In this document: positions 49,483-61,100 of the stretch, piece by piece
Numbering within the stretch: position 1 is the stretch's first letter
Layout of the letters: every line of letters begins with the position of its first letter
NCBI RefSeq assembly: GCF_014639435.1
Contig: NZ_BMFZ01000011.1
Span: 97,714 to 161,713 of the forward strand
Direction of reading: 5' to 3'
DNA: 64,000 nucleotides
From: Hafnia psychrotolerans
Lineage (GTDB): Bacteria; Pseudomonadota; Gammaproteobacteria; Enterobacterales; Enterobacteriaceae
Made by a program: the position numbers and the translations under genes
The notes under the pieces: generated by a model
Seen by the model: only the letters and a program-made list of their open reading frames with translations
The model's database searches: none
What the model was told of the DNA's origin: nothing

Positions 49483-50634
49483 TTAGTGGTAGCAGAAATG
49501 GTTCACAACCTGTGTGATCAACTCGCGGGTTGGTTTGATAAATGCGGTATCAAGGTATTCATCTGGTTGATGCGCCTGTTCTATTGAACCGGGACCCAGC
49601 ACCAGCGTCGGGCATAGCTCCTGAATGAACGGTGCCTCGGTACAGTAGTTGACGATCTCGGTTTCCACGCCGAGCAACTTTTCCACTACCTGGACCAACG
49701 GGTGGTCTGGAGGGCATTCGTAGCCGGGGATCGGTGGATGCAACTTTTCGATGGCCACCCGGCCGGGCCAGCGGCTGCTTACCGGTTCCAGCGCTTCCTG
49801 AAGCAGACCGTCAAGATCGGAGAGAGTCAGACCCGGTAATGGACGGATGTCCATGTGCAATTCGCAGCAGGCACAGATGCGGTTGGCTGCGTCACCGCCG
49901 CTGATGTGGCCGAAATTCATGGTTGGATAAGGAATAACAAAACCGCTGTGGTTATAACGCTTTTTCAGCGTATTGCGCAGTTCCATTAGATGGGTGATCG
50001 ACTCATGCATCAGATCAATAGCATTAACGCCACGGCTTGGGTCACTAGAGTGACCGGACTGGCCGGTAATGCGTAGTGCATTCGAGATGTGACCTTTATG
50101 TGCACGTACCGGTTTCAGCGAGGTCGGTTCGCCGATGATCGCGCAGTCCGGACGAATCGTGGCATTCCTGGCAAAATAGCTGGCTCCGGCCATGGTGGTT
50201 TCTTCATCAGCGGTCGCCAGAATATAGAGTGGTTTAGTCAGTTTGCTAGTATCGATGTCACGCAGTGCATCGACGATAAAAGCAAAGAAACCTTTCATGT
50301 CCGCTGTACCCAAACCGTAGAGTTTATTTTCGTGTTCGGTCAGGGTGAAGGGGTCGCGGGTCCAACGTCCGTCGTCGTAAGGAACCGTATCGGTATGACC
50401 TGCCAGCAATAGACCACCTGCACCTTCGCCTGTGCTTGCCAACATGTTGAATTTATTACGAGTATTGGGTACCGGTTGAATCTCAATCTTAAAGCCGAGA
50501 TCGCGGAACCAGCCAGCGAATACATTGATTAAGGTTTCATTACTCTGATCCAATGCGCTGTCGGTAGCACTGATCGAAGGTATCGCGATTAACGCCCGGT
50601 ATAGCTCAATAAAAGGAGGTAATTTCATCTTCAC
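49483..50634 (-). CDS. argE: acetylornithine deacetylase ArgE
   Basis: 383-aa M20-family metallohydrolase (E. coli 383) releasing ornithine. Metal-site motifs: [20 protein letters not shown] (about 75-94), [30 protein letters not shown] (about 139) and [15 protein letters not shown]. The GTG at 50634 gives the E. coli-length N-terminus (MKMKLPPF); the ATG two codons later is an alternative. Divergent from argCBGH across shared ARG boxes. Confidence 0.97.
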   Translation of the reverse strand: MKMKLPPFIELYRALIAIPSISATDSALDQSNETLINVFAGWFRDLGFKIEIQPVPNTRNKFNMLASTGEGAGGLLLAGHTDTVPYDDGRWTRDPFTLTEHENKLYGLGTADMKGFFAFIVDALRDIDTSKLTKPLYILATADEETTMAGASYFARNATIRPDCAIIGEPTSLKPVRAHKGHISNALRITGQSGHSSDPSRGVNAIDLMHESITHLMELRNTLKKRYNHSGFVIPYPTMNFGHISGGDAANRICACCELHMDIRPLPGLTLSDLDGLLQEALEPVSSRWPGRVAIEKLHPPIPGYECPPDHPLVQVVEKLLGVETEIVNYCTEAPFIQELCPTLVLGPGSIEQAHQPDEYLDTAFIKPTRELITQVVNHFCYH

Positions 50635-50658
50635 TGTTGACAGCCTTTAGTTAGGGTA

Positions 50659-50697
50659 GTATTCATATTCATGCAGTTTATGTGAATAAAAATACAA
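50659..50697. promoter_or_regulatory. pair of ARG boxes (ArgR operator)
   Basis: Two 18-bp elements, GTATTCATATTCATGCAG (50659-50676) and ATGTGAATAAAAATACAA (50680-50697), separated by 3 bp, fit the ArgR consensus wNTGAATwwwwATTCANw and its fixed spacing. They lie in the argE-argC divergent region and should repress both directions with arginine. Confidence 0.8.
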
Positions 50698-50859
50698 TAA
50701 CCCAGTCCGTAAGGAAACCGGAATATTTTACCGGCCCTGTAAAACGAAATGGTTGAAAATTTCGCGGGTGAACGGCGTATAACGCGGTAAGCCCTGTTAC
50801 CTAAGAAGTACACTGTATCGCGGAGCCATACAGTTAAGTTGAGAAGGTGAACAGACCCC

Positions 50860-51864
50860 ATGTTGAATACGCTGATTGTTGGTGCCACGGGTTATGCCGG
50901 AGCTGAACTCGCGACCTACCTAAGTCGCCACCCACATATGAACATAACCGGTTTAACGGTTTCAGCGCAAAGTGCAGATGCAGGAAAATTACTTTCTGAT
51001 TTGCATCCGCACTTGAAAGGCATCGTTGATCTGCCTGTTTTAGCAATGAAAGATGTCCAGGAAGCGGCGAAAGGTGTTGATGTCGTTTTTCTCGCAACGG
51101 CCCATGAAGTCAGCCACGATTTAGCCCCACAGTTTCTGGCTGCCGGTTGCGTAGTGTTTGACCTCTCCGGCGCGTTCCGCGTCAAAAAACCTGAGTTTTA
51201 CTCCGAATTTTACGGCTTTGAGCACCAGCATATCGACTGGCTCAACAAAGCAGTGTACGGTCTGGCTGAATGGCAAGATGACAAAATCAAAGATGCACAG
51301 TTGATCGCTGTACCGGGCTGCTACCCGACGGCTTCACAGCTGGCGATCAAACCGCTGCTTGAAAACGACCTGCTCAATGACAGCCAGTGGCCGGTCATCA
51401 ATGCCACTAGCGGCGTTAGCGGCGCAGGGCGCAAAGCCTCTATTGGCAACAGTTTCTGTGAAGTCAGCCTGAAGCCATATGGCCTATTCAATCACCGTCA
51501 TCACCCAGAAATTGTTGAACACCTTGGTGTACCGGTGATTTTCACTCCGCATTTGGGTAACTTCCCGCGCGGTATTCTTGCCACCATCACCTGCCGTCTG
51601 AAAGCCGGTGTGACGTCGCAGGATATAGCACAAGCGTTCCACAATGCCTATCACGACAAACCTCTGGTGCGTTTGTACGCTAAAGGTGTTCCCGCACTGA
51701 AAGATGTGGTCGGGCTGCCGTTCTGCGATATTGGTTTTGCGGTCAAAGGAGAGCACCTGATTGTTGTCGCGACCGAAGACAACCTGCTTAAAGGCGCATC
51801 AGCGCAGGCAGTACAATGTTTGAACCTGCGATTTGGTTTCCCTGAAACGCTCTCCCTGATTTGA
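50860..51864 (+). CDS. argC: N-acetyl-gamma-glutamyl-phosphate reductase
   Basis: 334-aa NADPH enzyme (E. coli 334). Rossmann start [20 protein letters not shown]; catalytic cysteine in [13 protein letters not shown] (about 154); conserved HRHHPEI and [12 protein letters not shown]. First gene of argCBGH; followed after 56 bp by argB. Confidence 0.97.
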   Translation: MLNTLIVGATGYAGAELATYLSRHPHMNITGLTVSAQSADAGKLLSDLHPHLKGIVDLPVLAMKDVQEAAKGVDVVFLATAHEVSHDLAPQFLAAGCVVFDLSGAFRVKKPEFYSEFYGFEHQHIDWLNKAVYGLAEWQDDKIKDAQLIAVPGCYPTASQLAIKPLLENDLLNDSQWPVINATSGVSGAGRKASIGNSFCEVSLKPYGLFNHRHHPEIVEHLGVPVIFTPHLGNFPRGILATITCRLKAGVTSQDIAQAFHNAYHDKPLVRLYAKGVPALKDVVGLPFCDIGFAVKGEHLIVVATEDNLLKGASAQAVQCLNLRFGFPETLSLI

Positions 51865-51920
51865 TAAACCTTAAGTTAAAATCAAATACTTACTTTTTAC
51901 CGATTGAGGCGCAAACAGCT

Positions 51921-52694
51921 ATGAATCCGTTAGTCATTAAATTGGGTGGTGTGTTACTAGATAATGAAGAAGCGCTTGAGCGCCTGTTCATGGCGCTGGT
52001 GACTTATCGTCAGCAATATCAGCGCCCATTGGTTATCGTTCACGGCGGCGGCTGCTTGGTCGATGAGCTGATGAAAAAGCTGAACCTGCCGGTGGTGAAA
52101 AAAGCTGGTCTGCGTGTCACTCCCGCTGACCAGATCGATATTATTACTGGCGCACTGGCTGGCAGCGCCAATAAAGCCCTGCTGGCCTGGGCGATCAAAA
52201 GTAATATCAATGCGGTTGGCCTGTCGCTGGCCGACGGCGGTTCTGTGAGTGTGACGCAGTTGAGCGAAGATCTGGGTAACGTCGGTAAAGCCGAAGCCGG
52301 TTCTCCTGTGTTGATTAACACGCTCACCGGGGCCGGTTATCTGCCGATTGTTAGTTCTATCGGTATCACCGCGTCAGGTGAACTGATGAACGTCAACGCC
52401 GATCAGGCCGCGACGGCACTGGCGGCAACGCTGGGCGCAGATTTAATCCTGCTGTCAGATGTGAGTGGTATCCTCGATGGCAAAGGTCAGCGTATTCCTG
52501 AAATGTCGGCAGAAGCAGCCGAGCTGCTGATTGAACAGGGTATTATTACCGACGGCATGATTGTTAAAGTTCACGCTGCGCTGGACGCCGCCCGTACGCT
52601 CGGACGCCCGGTGGATATCGCCAGCTGGCGTCACGCCGAGCAGTTACCGGCACTTTTTAACGGCGTCGCGATCGGGACACGCATCTCAGCGTAA
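51921..52694 (+). CDS. argB: acetylglutamate kinase
   Basis: 257-aa amino acid kinase (E. coli 258) phosphorylating N-acetylglutamate. [20 protein letters not shown] with the catalytic Lys at about 8, [18 protein letters not shown] (about 38-55), and [19 protein letters not shown]. The ATG at 51921 was chosen by match to E. coli; the upstream frame to 51861 only overlaps the argC stop region. Confidence 0.97.
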   Translation: MNPLVIKLGGVLLDNEEALERLFMALVTYRQQYQRPLVIVHGGGCLVDELMKKLNLPVVKKAGLRVTPADQIDIITGALAGSANKALLAWAIKSNINAVGLSLADGGSVSVTQLSEDLGNVGKAEAGSPVLINTLTGAGYLPIVSSIGITASGELMNVNADQAATALAATLGADLILLSDVSGILDGKGQRIPEMSAEAAELLIEQGIITDGMIVKVHAALDAARTLGRPVDIASWRHAEQLPALFNGVAIGTRISA

Positions 52695-52754
52695 TTCACC
52701 GTTCGGCACGTTTATTACTCATTAGATATATTGAATTTTTTGAAGGAAATCATC

Positions 52755-53972
52755 ATGGCAGCAACTCAAGGCATCAAGAAAATTGTTCTGGCTTACTCCG
52801 GCGGTCTGGACACTTCAGCGATCATTCCATGGCTGAAAGAAAACTATGGCGACTGCGAAGTGGTCGCGTTCGTGGCGGATATTGGTCAGGAACGTGCCGA
52901 TCTGGAAGGCATCGAGCAAAAAGCACTGCGTACCGGTGCCTCTGAGTGCCACGTTGTCGATCTGCGTGAAGAGTTCATCAAAGACTACGTGTATCCGGTA
53001 CTGAAATCCGGCGCACTGTACGAAGGTAGCTATCTGCTGGGGACCTCAATGGCGCGTCCGTTGATCGCCAAAGCGCAGGTTGAACTGGCGCTAAAAATTG
53101 GCGCAGATGCACTGTGCCATGGTGCGACCGGTAAAGGGAATGACCAGGTGCGTTTCGAAACCACCTACACCGCGCTGGCACCACAATTGAAAGTGGTTGC
53201 ACCTTGGCGTGAGTGGGATCTGCGTTCTCGCGAAGCTCTGCTGGATTATCTGAAAGAGCGTAAGATTCCAACCACCGCATCGCTGGAAAAAATCTACAGC
53301 CGTGATGAAAATGCATGGCACATCTCCACCGAAGGCGGCGTGCTGGAAAGCCCGTGGAATGCAGCTAACAAAGATTGCTGGGCATGGACTGTTGCACCAG
53401 AAGATGCGCCGGACCAGGCCGAAACGGTCACCGTTAAAGTGGCAAAAGGTGAAGTCGTTGCGGTAAACGGCGTTGAACTCAGCCCGTTCCAGTGCCTCGA
53501 AGCGCTGAACGTGCTAGGTGTGAAACACGGTATCGGTCGTATCGACATCGTTGAAAATCGTCTGGTTGGCATTAAATCCCGTGGTTGCTACGAAACGCCT
53601 GGCGGCACCATCATGATGGCAGCTTTGCGTGGCGTTGAGCAGTTGGTTCTGGATCGCGACAGCTTCAAATGGCGTGAGCAGTTGGGCCATGAAATGTCTT
53701 ACGTGGTTTACGATGGCCGCTGGTTCGCGCCACTGCGTGAGTCTATTCAGGCAGCCGTTGATGCACTGGCTGAGGATGTTAACGGCGAAGTGGTGCTCAA
53801 ACTTTATAAAGGTACTGCTACAGCGATTCAGAAACAATCGCCAAACAGCATGTACTCAGAGGAGTTTGCCACCTTTGGTGAAGACGAAGTGTATGACCAC
53901 AGCCACGCGGGCGGCTTTATTCGTCTGTTCTCGTTGTCATCACGTATTCGCGCACTGAACGCCAAAAAATAG
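52755..53972 (+). CDS. argG: argininosuccinate synthase, short (type I) form
   Basis: 405-aa enzyme making argininosuccinate from citrulline and aspartate with ATP. P-loop [17 protein letters not shown] (about 10-26), then [11 protein letters not shown] and [16 protein letters not shown]. coli ArgG is longer (447 aa) and encoded elsewhere; this 400-residue type within argCBGH is the form of many other bacteria. AAGGA lies 8 bases before the ATG. Confidence 0.96.
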   Translation: MAATQGIKKIVLAYSGGLDTSAIIPWLKENYGDCEVVAFVADIGQERADLEGIEQKALRTGASECHVVDLREEFIKDYVYPVLKSGALYEGSYLLGTSMARPLIAKAQVELALKIGADALCHGATGKGNDQVRFETTYTALAPQLKVVAPWREWDLRSREALLDYLKERKIPTTASLEKIYSRDENAWHISTEGGVLESPWNAANKDCWAWTVAPEDAPDQAETVTVKVAKGEVVAVNGVELSPFQCLEALNVLGVKHGIGRIDIVENRLVGIKSRGCYETPGGTIMMAALRGVEQLVLDRDSFKWREQLGHEMSYVVYDGRWFAPLRESIQAAVDALAEDVNGEVVLKLYKGTATAIQKQSPNSMYSEEFATFGEDEVYDHSHAGGFIRLFSLSSRIRALNAKK

Positions 53973-53993
53973 TTCGCGCACAGACACATTTTA

Positions 53994-54016
53994 GGGCGCA
54001 CAGGCTGCGCCCTTTT
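53994..54016 (+). terminator. weak intra-operon hairpin between argG and argH
   Basis: GGGCGCA-caggc-TGCGCCC followed by four T (54013-54016). The short U-tract suggests partial termination, lowering argH relative to argG. Confidence 0.6.
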
Positions 54017-54040
54017 GCATACATTTCAGGAGGGGATCTT

Positions 54041-55414
54041 ATGGCACTTTGGGGCGGACGGTTCAGCCAGGCAGCCGATCAACGGTTTAAAGAGTTAAAC
54101 GATTCACTACGCTTTGATTACCGGCTGGCAGAGCAGGATATCGTTGGGTCTGTGGCCTGGTCAAAAGCGCTGGTGACCGTCAATGTCTTGACCGTTGACG
54201 AACAATTACAGCTGGAAGAAGCATTGAATATCTTGCTGGAAGAGGTCCGTGCTAATCCGCGTGCCATTCTGGAAAGCGATGCTGAAGATATTCATAGCTG
54301 GGTTGAGCAGAAGTTGATCGACAAAGTCGGCAATCTCGGCAAGAAATTGCATACTGGCCGCAGCCGTAACGACCAGGTAGCGACTGACCTCAAACTGTGG
54401 TGCAAAGAGCAGGTGGTTGAACTGCAACTGGCTGTAAAACAGCTGCAACATGCATTAGTGGAAACGGCTGAAGCGAATCAAGACGCCGTTATGCCGGGCT
54501 ATACGCATTTACAACGTGCTCAACCGGTTACGTTCGCCCATTGGTGTATGGCTTATGTGGAAATGCTGGCGCGTGATGAAAGCCGTTTACAAGATACCCT
54601 GAAACGTCTGGATGTTAGCCCGTTGGGCAGTGGTGCATTGGCCGGTACCGCCTATCCTATGGACCGAGAACAACTGGCTGGTTGGCTTGGGTTTACTTCC
54701 GCGACCCGCAACAGCCTCGACAGCGTCTCTGACCGTGACCATGTGCTGGAACTGCTTTCTAATGCGTCCATCAGCATGGTACATCTGTCGCGTTTCGCTG
54801 AAGATTTGATTTTCTTCAATAGCGGTGAAGCGGCGTTTGTGGACCTGTCAGATCGCGTGACCTCAGGCTCTTCACTGATGCCACAGAAGAAAAACCCGGA
54901 TGCGCTGGAACTGATTCGCGGCAAGTGTGGCCGCGTGCAGGGCGCACTGACCGGCATGATGATGACCATGAAAGGCCTGCCGCTGGCGTACAACAAAGAC
55001 ATGCAGGAAGACAAAGAGGGGTTGTTCGACGCACTCGATACCTGGATGGATTGCCTGAACATGGCGGCACTGGTGCTGGATGGCATTCAGGTGAAGCGTC
55101 CGCGTGCGAAAGAAGCGGCTCAGCAGGGTTACGCTAATTCCACCGAGCTGGCGGATTACCTGGTCGCTAAAGATATTCCTTTCCGTGAAGCGCATCATAT
55201 CGTCGGCGAAGTCGTCGTGGAAGCCATTGCTCAAGGCAAAGCGCTGGAAGCTCTGACGCTGGCTGACCTGCAAAAATTCAGTAGCGTGATAGGCGACGAC
55301 GTTTACCCGATCCTCGAACTGCAATCCTGTCTCGACAAGCGTGCAGCCAAAGGTGGCGTATCACCTGAGCAGGTTGCATTTGCGATCCGTGAAGCAAAAG
55401 CACGATTAGCGTAA
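54041..55414 (+). CDS. argH: argininosuccinate lyase
   Basis: 457-aa fumarase-superfamily enzyme (E. coli 457) giving arginine and fumarate. Start [37 protein letters not shown] (about 105), the flexible signature loop [19 protein letters not shown] with catalytic Ser (about 280), and [19 protein letters not shown]. An AGGAGG site precedes the ATG. Last gene of argCBGH. Confidence 0.98.
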   Translation: MALWGGRFSQAADQRFKELNDSLRFDYRLAEQDIVGSVAWSKALVTVNVLTVDEQLQLEEALNILLEEVRANPRAILESDAEDIHSWVEQKLIDKVGNLGKKLHTGRSRNDQVATDLKLWCKEQVVELQLAVKQLQHALVETAEANQDAVMPGYTHLQRAQPVTFAHWCMAYVEMLARDESRLQDTLKRLDVSPLGSGALAGTAYPMDREQLAGWLGFTSATRNSLDSVSDRDHVLELLSNASISMVHLSRFAEDLIFFNSGEAAFVDLSDRVTSGSSLMPQKKNPDALELIRGKCGRVQGALTGMMMTMKGLPLAYNKDMQEDKEGLFDALDTWMDCLNMAALVLDGIQVKRPRAKEAAQQGYANSTELADYLVAKDIPFREAHHIVGEVVVEAIAQGKALEALTLADLQKFSSVIGDDVYPILELQSCLDKRAAKGGVSPEQVAFAIREAKARLA

Positions 55415-55437
55415 CCTTTATCGGAGAGAATAAGAAA

Positions 55438-55457
55438 GGCGGGCACTCAGGCCCGCC
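55438..55457 (+). terminator. candidate terminator of argH
   Basis: GGCGGGC-actcag-GCCCGCC, a strong 7-bp GC stem, followed by CGGTTTGTT; the T-run is imperfect. Confidence 0.6.
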
Positions 55458-55655
55458 CGGTTTGTTCGGTTCTACAAACATTTTTCTACTATGCTGTTAC
55501 ACACCATTGTTCGTCCTGACGTGTATAGAATGTCACTTGCGGTACTTGTTTCCCTTCGCGGCTTACAAATATGAATAACTTCTTAATTTATAAAAAATAA
55601 AGTCGCCATTCTGGCTGTGCCATTTTGATAATGGGCATTGCTAACGATTGTTGTT

Positions 55656-55704
55656 GATAGTTATAATCGTTGATTGCTATCTTATCTATCGTCTCGAACT
55701 ATCG
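55656..55704 (+). promoter_or_regulatory. OxyR autoregulatory region
   Basis: Repeated ATAG/CTAT half-sites (GATAGTTATAATCG, GCTATCTTATCTATCG, GAACTATCG) fit the OxyR pattern of four spaced ATAGnT elements, and the last part closely matches the E. coli oxyR leader as remembered. I could not recognise an oxyS gene on the facing strand between argH and oxyR. Confidence 0.55.
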
Positions 55705-55733
55705 TAGCGACCCGTTATGAGAATGGAGGATAA

Positions 55734-56654
55734 ATGAATATTCGTGATTTAGAGTATCTGGTGGCACTGGCTGAGTTTCGTCATTTCCGTCGTGCGGCTG
55801 ATTCTTGCCATGTGAGCCAGCCAACATTAAGCGGGCAGATCCGCAAGCTGGAAGATGAATTGGGCGTGATGCTGCTGGAAAGAACCAGCCGTAAGGTATT
55901 GTTCACTCAGGCCGGTCTGTTGCTGGTAGATCAGGCGCGGACGGTGTTGCGTGAAGTCAAAGTATTGCGTGAAATGGCGAGTCAACAGGGCGAGGCGATG
56001 TCCGGGCCGTTGCATATCGGGTTGATCCCAACAGTCGGGCCTTATTTACTGCCACAAATTATTCCCACGCTACACAAAACCTTTCCAAAGCTGGAGATGT
56101 ATCTACACGAAGCTCAAACCCTGCAACTGCTGGCGCAGCTCGACAGCGGAAAGCTGGACTGTGCAATTTTAGCGTTGGTCAAAGAGAGTGAGGCATTCAT
56201 TGAAGTGCCGCTGTTTGATGAGCCGATGAAACTGGCGGTTTACGATGAGCATCCTTGGGCATCGCGCGATCGTGTGGCCATGGCTGACCTAGCCGGCGAG
56301 AAGTTGTTGATGCTGGAAGACGGACATTGCTTGCGCGATCAGGCTCTGGGTTTCTGTTTCCAGGCCGGAGCTGATGAGGACACGCATTTTCGTGCCACCA
56401 GTCTTGAAACGTTACGCAATATGGTCGCCGCAGGTAGCGGTATCACGCTATTACCCGCGTTGGCCGTGCCGAAAGAGCGCAGCCGTGATGGTGTAACCTA
56501 TCTAGTGTGTGACAAACCGGAACCGAGACGCACCATTGCTTTGGTATATCGTCCCGGTTCCCCACTGCGTGGCCGCTATGAGCAGCTTGCAGAAGCCATT
56601 AAGGTTCACATGCAGGCTCATATGGACGCCGCTGCGTTAAAACAGGCGATTTAA
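55734..56654 (+). CDS. oxyR: hydrogen peroxide sensor and activator OxyR
   Basis: 306-aa LysR-family regulator (E. coli 305). N-terminal helix-turn-helix (about 17-38; [20 protein letters not shown]). Redox cysteines in [14 protein letters not shown] correspond to C199 and C208. GGAGGATAA precedes the ATG. Its 3' end overlaps the convergent sthA by 18 bp. Confidence 0.98.
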   Translation: MNIRDLEYLVALAEFRHFRRAADSCHVSQPTLSGQIRKLEDELGVMLLERTSRKVLFTQAGLLLVDQARTVLREVKVLREMASQQGEAMSGPLHIGLIPTVGPYLLPQIIPTLHKTFPKLEMYLHEAQTLQLLAQLDSGKLDCAILALVKESEAFIEVPLFDEPMKLAVYDEHPWASRDRVAMADLAGEKLLMLEDGHCLRDQALGFCFQAGADEDTHFRATSLETLRNMVAAGSGITLLPALAVPKERSRDGVTYLVCDKPEPRRTIALVYRPGSPLRGRYEQLAEAIKVHMQAHMDAAALKQAI

Positions 56655-58037
56655 TCCGTTAAGTGCGGCAACGCGGTAGGCTTCAGCCATGGTCGGATAG
56701 TTGAAGGTTGTATTAACGAAATACTCAATCGTATTGCCTTCGCCTTTTTGTTCCATGATCGCCTGGCCGATGTGAATGATTTCCGCTGCGCGCTCTCCAA
56801 AGCAATGTATACCGAGTATTTCCTTGGTTTCACGATGGAAGAGCAGCTTCAGGCTACCTACATTCATACCGGCAATCTGCGCACGGGCCAGATGTTTAAA
56901 CTGTGCGCGACCTACTTCGTACGGCACCTTCATCGCCGTCAGTTCCTGTTCGGTTTTGCCGACGGAACTGATTTCTGGAATGGTGTAAATGCCGGTCGGA
57001 ATGTTTTCGATTAAATGCACCTTTGCTTCACCTTGGATCATTGCCTGCGCGGCAATGCGTCCTTGATCGTAAGCAGCGGAAGCCAGACTCGGATAGCCAA
57101 TCACATCACCGACCGCGTAAATATGCGACAGTGCCGTTTGGTACATACTGTTTACTTTCAGCAAGCCTCGGCTATCGGCGAGCAGACCAATATTTTCCAA
57201 ACCCAGATTGTCGGTGTTACCCGTGCGTCCGTTGGCATACAACAGAGCATCCGCTTTCACTTTCTTGCCGGATTTCAGATGCATAATCACGCCATCTTCA
57301 ACCCCTTCGATCTTCTCGAACTCTTCGTTGTGGCGAATGACCACGCCGTTATTCCAGAAGTGATAGGAAAGAGCGTCTGACATCTCCTGATCAAGGAACG
57401 ACAGTAAGCGGTCACGCGTGTTAATTAAATCAACTTTTACGTTTAATCCACGGAAGATCGACGCATATTCGCACCCGATAACCCCTGCGCCGTAGATGAT
57501 CACATGCCGCGGCTCGTGGCTCAGTTCGAGAATTAAATCGCTATCGTAAATACGCGGATGATTGAAATCGACGTCGTGCGGGCGGTACGGACGTGAGCCA
57601 CAGGCAATAATGATGTTGTCTGCGGTGATCTGTTCATGGGTGCCATCAGCGAAGCGGATATTGATGGTATGTTCGTCAACGAAACTTGCATCGCCGGAAA
57701 TAAGCTTGCACTGATTACGCTCGTAGAATCCCTCACGCATCCGGGTCTGCTGATTAATCACGGTATCAGCATGGCGCAAAATGTCAGGAAAGCTGGAACT
57801 CATTGTGCGTGAGTTGTCGCTATAGAGCGGGTTTTGGTTGAATTCGATAATTCTGCTGACGGCGTGGCGCAGTGCTTTCGAAGGGATAGTACCCCAGTGA
57901 GTACAGCCGCCACCGACGTTATTATAGCGCTCGATGACCGCAACTCTGGCCCCTTGTTTAACCAGTCCCATCGCGGCGCCTTCTCCGCCAGGGCCTGAGC
58001 CAATGATGATGGCATCAAAATGAGATTGTTGTTGCAT
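56637..58037 (-). CDS. sthA: soluble pyridine nucleotide transhydrogenase
   Basis: 466-aa FAD enzyme (E. coli 466) moving electrons between NADPH and NAD+. FAD motif [20 protein letters not shown] (about 9-28). In [17 protein letters not shown] the redox disulfide of related lipoamide dehydrogenases is reduced to one Cys, as is typical for SthA. NAD-binding [17 protein letters not shown] (about 178) and C-terminal dimer domain. Confidence 0.97.
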   Translation of the reverse strand: MQQQSHFDAIIIGSGPGGEGAAMGLVKQGARVAVIERYNNVGGGCTHWGTIPSKALRHAVSRIIEFNQNPLYSDNSRTMSSSFPDILRHADTVINQQTRMREGFYERNQCKLISGDASFVDEHTINIRFADGTHEQITADNIIIACGSRPYRPHDVDFNHPRIYDSDLILELSHEPRHVIIYGAGVIGCEYASIFRGLNVKVDLINTRDRLLSFLDQEMSDALSYHFWNNGVVIRHNEEFEKIEGVEDGVIMHLKSGKKVKADALLYANGRTGNTDNLGLENIGLLADSRGLLKVNSMYQTALSHIYAVGDVIGYPSLASAAYDQGRIAAQAMIQGEAKVHLIENIPTGIYTIPEISSVGKTEQELTAMKVPYEVGRAQFKHLARAQIAGMNVGSLKLLFHRETKEILGIHCFGERAAEIIHIGQAIMEQKGEGNTIEYFVNTTFNYPTMAEAYRVAALNGLNRLF

Positions 58038-58240
58038 GGTTTGAAACCTATTTTATACAAAATAACAACGAGAAAGTAACATATTAGTCCGATTTTCCCT
58101 ACGCTGAGTTGTCAAATTGTGGGAAAACCGCAACATTCTTACCCAGTTAATGCTGTGGTTTCTTTCGCTCGGACGATCAAAAACTTTGGTATAGTGAAAT
58201 TGCATTGGGCAAACAGTTAAATAAGAAGAAAAAATTCCGT

Positions 58241-58927
58241 ATGAAGGTTATGGGCGTAAGAGCACAACAAAAAGAGCGTACGCGTCGCTCACTGATTGAG
58301 GCGGCATTTAGCCAACTCAGTGCCGAACGCAGTTTTGCCAGTTTGAGTTTGCGTGAGGTGTCCCGTGAGGCGGGGATCGCACCGACGTCATTTTACCGGC
58401 ATTTCCGTGACGTCGACGAACTCGGTCTGACCATGGTAGATGAGAGCGGTTTAATGCTTCGTCAACTGATGCGTCAGGCGCGCCAGCGTATTGCCAAAGG
58501 TGGCAGTGTGATCCGTACTTCTGTTTCCACCTTTATGGAGTTCATTGGAAATAACCCCAATGCATTTCGTCTGCTGTTGCGTGAACGTTCCGGGACTTCT
58601 TCGGCCTTCCGCGCCGCTGTTGCCCGTGAAATTCAGCACTTCATTGCGGAACTTGCTGACTATCTGCAACTCGAAAACCATATGCCCCGCAGTTTTACCG
58701 AAGCGCAGGCAGAAGCTATGGTCATCATCGTGTTCAACGCCGGTGCCGAGGCACTTGATGTAGACATTGCTCAGCGGCGTCAGCTTGAAGAACGGTTGGT
58801 GCTGCAGTTACGGATGATTTCCAAAGGCGCGTATTACTGGTATCGCCGTCAGCAGGAGAGGACGGCACTGTCTCCAATCAATAAGCCCAGAGGTACAGAA
58901 AATGACCGAACAAGCGAACCAGGATAA
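58241..58927 (+). CDS. fabR: unsaturated fatty acid regulator FabR
   Basis: 228-aa TetR-family repressor of fabA and fabB. Core start [20 protein letters not shown] matches E. coli; helix-turn-helix [19 protein letters not shown] (about 40-58). ATG at 58241 (MKV before MGV) is preferred because AAGAAG lies upstream; ATG 58250 would give the shorter E. coli-like form. The 3' end overlaps yijD by 26 bp, as these two genes overlap or abut in related genomes. Confidence 0.94.
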   Translation: MKVMGVRAQQKERTRRSLIEAAFSQLSAERSFASLSLREVSREAGIAPTSFYRHFRDVDELGLTMVDESGLMLRQLMRQARQRIAKGGSVIRTSVSTFMEFIGNNPNAFRLLLRERSGTSSAFRAAVAREIQHFIAELADYLQLENHMPRSFTEAQAEAMVIIVFNAGAEALDVDIAQRRQLEERLVLQLRMISKGAYYWYRRQQERTALSPINKPRGTENDRTSEPG

Positions 58928-59261
58928 TGGCACCCTGGTCCTGGCTTTGATTTCTGGACTGTCGATCAGCGGAACATTCGCGGCGTTCTTCAGCCCTGTT
59001 GTTACATTCTCTATTTTCCCGATCATTACACTGGTGCTGACCGTCTATTGTCTGCACTTGCGTTATCATCAAGGTGAAATGTCCAAAGGCCTACCGACTT
59101 TGGTCGCTCTCTGTTTTCTGCTGGGGATGTTACTCCATAGTACAATTATACGTGCAGAGTATCCGCAGATCGGGTCCAATTTCCTGCCGTCCGTGATTTG
59201 TGTTGTGCTGCTCTTCTGGATTGGCGCCAAGCTGAAGAAGCGCAAATCCGAGCATGTTTGA
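58902..59261 (+). CDS. yijD: YijD family membrane protein
   Basis: 119-aa inner-membrane protein of unknown function with four hydrophobic segments ([69 protein letters not shown]) and a basic C-terminus ([10 protein letters not shown]). Length and position after fabR equal E. coli yijD. Overlap with fabR suggests translational coupling. Confidence 0.93.
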   Translation: MTEQANQDNGTLVLALISGLSISGTFAAFFSPVVTFSIFPIITLVLTVYCLHLRYHQGEMSKGLPTLVALCFLLGMLLHSTIIRAEYPQIGSNFLPSVICVVLLFWIGAKLKKRKSEHV

Positions 59262-59311
59262 TATCGATTTCCTGCTCTGTGTGTCGCACAGATGCATGTC
59301 ACAAAAAGTGA

Positions 59312-59342
59312 TTGAGGGCAGCCTGCGGGTTGCCCTTTTTAT
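59312..59342 (+). terminator. terminator of fabR-yijD
   Basis: GAGGGCAgcctgcgggtTGCCC stem followed by five T; the stem has an internal mismatch. Confidence 0.65.
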
Positions 59343-59345
59343 TGA

Positions 59346-59520
59346 CGGTTATGTTTCCCAACTCATAGGTCAAAACTCATTGATGGCAGGTTTATTGCAC
59401 GTCTGGCTGAAGGAACGCCGACCAAAAACATCAATTCCATGAGCTCTTTCCTGACGCTGGCGATTCTGTGTCTGTTGGAATATCTGCGCGTGTATTGGTC
59501 ATCATGTTACGGCCGTAAAA
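59346..59520 (+). pseudogene. possible coding remnant between yijD and trmA
   Basis: A plus-strand frame opened after a TGA at 59343 reads LIDGRFIARLAEGTPTKNIN then SMSSFLTLAILCLLEYLRVY, with codon use like the neighbours and a hydrophobic helix. There is no upstream start or ribosome-binding site for the whole segment, and the frame then runs into the trmA terminator. I do not recognise the family; it may be the tail of a lost gene, or chance. Confidence 0.3.
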
Positions 59521-59552
59521 AGAACGGGCACGCTGAGGTGCCCGTTTTTACG
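59514..59552 (-). terminator. terminator of trmA
   Basis: CGTAAAAAGAACGGGCAC-gctgag-GTGCCCGTTTTTACG. The stem is extended by A/T flanks, so it can also stop plus-strand transcripts. Confidence 0.9.
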
Positions 59553-59567
59553 TCTGCATTTCGTGAA

Positions 59568-60668
59568 TCAGATCTTTTCCAGCAGAACGCCCGATTCCAT
59601 ATGATGGGTATACGGGAACTGATCAAACAGGGCGAGACGTGTGACGCGGTGCGTCTGGCTCAGTGTTTCCAGATTGGCGCACAGTGTTTCCGGGTTGCAG
59701 GAGATATAAAGGATGCGGTCGTAGCCCTGAACCATTTTTAGCGTATCTGAATCCAGCCCGCTGCGTGGGGGATCGACGAAAATGGTGTTGCAGTTGTAGC
59801 GGGTCAGTTCGATGTCTTTCAGACGGCGGAATTCACGTATACCGTTCATCGCTTGCGTGAAATCTTCAGCGGCCATACGGACAATTTGCACGTTGTCGAT
59901 ATGATTAGCCGCAATGTTGTACTGAGCCGCAGCGACCGAGGGTTTGGCAATTTCTGTCGCCAGCACACGGTTAAAATTACGCGCCAGCGCCAGCGAGAAG
60001 TTACCATTACCGCAATACAGCTCCAGCAAGTCGCCGGTTGACCCTTCGGTCACATCCAGCGCCCACTCAAGCATCTGAATATTCATCTCGGCATTCGGCT
60101 GGGTAAAACTGTTCTCTACCTGACGGTAAATCATGTCGCGACCCGCTACGGGTAACACTTCATCGATGTAGTCCTGATCGAGCATGATTTTGGTTTTGGA
60201 TGCACGGCCAATAAGCTGAATATCAAAACCTTGTTCGCGCAGTTGATCACGAAGTGCCTTGGCGGCTTGTGTCCACTCATCATCCAGTTTGCGGTGGTAA
60301 AGCAGCGAGGCGATAATTTTTCCGCTGCGTGTGGATAAATAATCAATCTGGAAGATCTTACGGCGCAGTACTGGCTCCTGCTTAATTGCCGAGATCAGTA
60401 GTGGCATCAAGCGATTGATGATCTCGCTGGCGGCAGGAAACTGATCGACCCGTACGCGGGCTTTGGTCTGCTGATCAAACATGATGTGGTACAGATCCCC
60501 TTCGTCATGCCAGACGCGGAATTCTGCACGCATACGGTAATGGCTGACCGGGGAACGAAAAACCTTTGCAGTCGGTGCCTGAAAAGGCGACATCATCGCC
60601 GTGAGACGTGCGGTCTTTTCCGCCAGTTGATCGTCATATTGTTCAGTGGGCAAGTTTTCAGGCGTCAT
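59568..60668 (-). CDS. trmA: tRNA (uracil-5)-methyltransferase
   Basis: 366-aa enzyme (E. coli 366) making ribothymidine 54 in tRNA. SAM-binding [16 protein letters not shown] (about 212-227), [11 protein letters not shown], and the nucleophile cysteine in [16 protein letters not shown] (about 324). N-terminal [19 protein letters not shown] is typical. Transcribed towards yijD and away from btuB, as in E. coli. Confidence 0.97.
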   Translation of the reverse strand: MTPENLPTEQYDDQLAEKTARLTAMMSPFQAPTAKVFRSPVSHYRMRAEFRVWHDEGDLYHIMFDQQTKARVRVDQFPAASEIINRLMPLLISAIKQEPVLRRKIFQIDYLSTRSGKIIASLLYHRKLDDEWTQAAKALRDQLREQGFDIQLIGRASKTKIMLDQDYIDEVLPVAGRDMIYRQVENSFTQPNAEMNIQMLEWALDVTEGSTGDLLELYCGNGNFSLALARNFNRVLATEIAKPSVAAAQYNIAANHIDNVQIVRMAAEDFTQAMNGIREFRRLKDIELTRYNCNTIFVDPPRSGLDSDTLKMVQGYDRILYISCNPETLCANLETLSQTHRVTRLALFDQFPYTHHMESGVLLEKI

Positions 60669-60824
60669 GGCTTATCTCGTCTAACTGGGAATAAATGGGC
60701 GAACTTTGCGGGGGATTGTAGGGAATGTGCCCATGATGTCCAGTTTTACCCGTCGTAATTAAGGTATCGCTTATACATAATTACGGATGTCTGGATTTCC
60801 AAATGGGTTGATCGTAGGATTGCC

Positions 60825-61052
60825 GTTCGGCCTCATGACTGAGTTAAAAGGGAATCCGGTGTGAATCCGGAACTGGCGCGCAGCGGTATGGGGAAAGCAC
60901 GGCGATAGCACACTTATTATGCAGACACTGTCTTCTTCTTATTCTTGTTTATAAGGGAGAGCAAAGAAGAGATGGGAAGTCATCGCCCGGTGGCGGTCTA
61001 TTATTTCTTTCTTTAATGACCAACAAATCCTAAGTCCGAAAACCTGCCGATA
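60825..61052 (+). promoter_or_regulatory. cobalamin (adenosylcobalamin) riboswitch of btuB
   Basis: Conserved elements in order: GAGTTAAAAGGGAATCCGGT with GTGAATCCGG (60842-60870), CTGGCGCGCAGCGGTA (60874-60889), GCAGACACTGTC (60922-60933), GGGAAGTCATCG (60975-60986) and the B12 box AAGTCCGAAAACCTGCC (61033-61049). These match the E. coli btuB leader. It should reduce btuB translation when B12 is plentiful. Confidence 0.93.
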
Positions 61053-61100
61053 TTACGTCGCAACTTCACTGTCGTCGCGAAAACGCCGGTGTTTTTCTGC

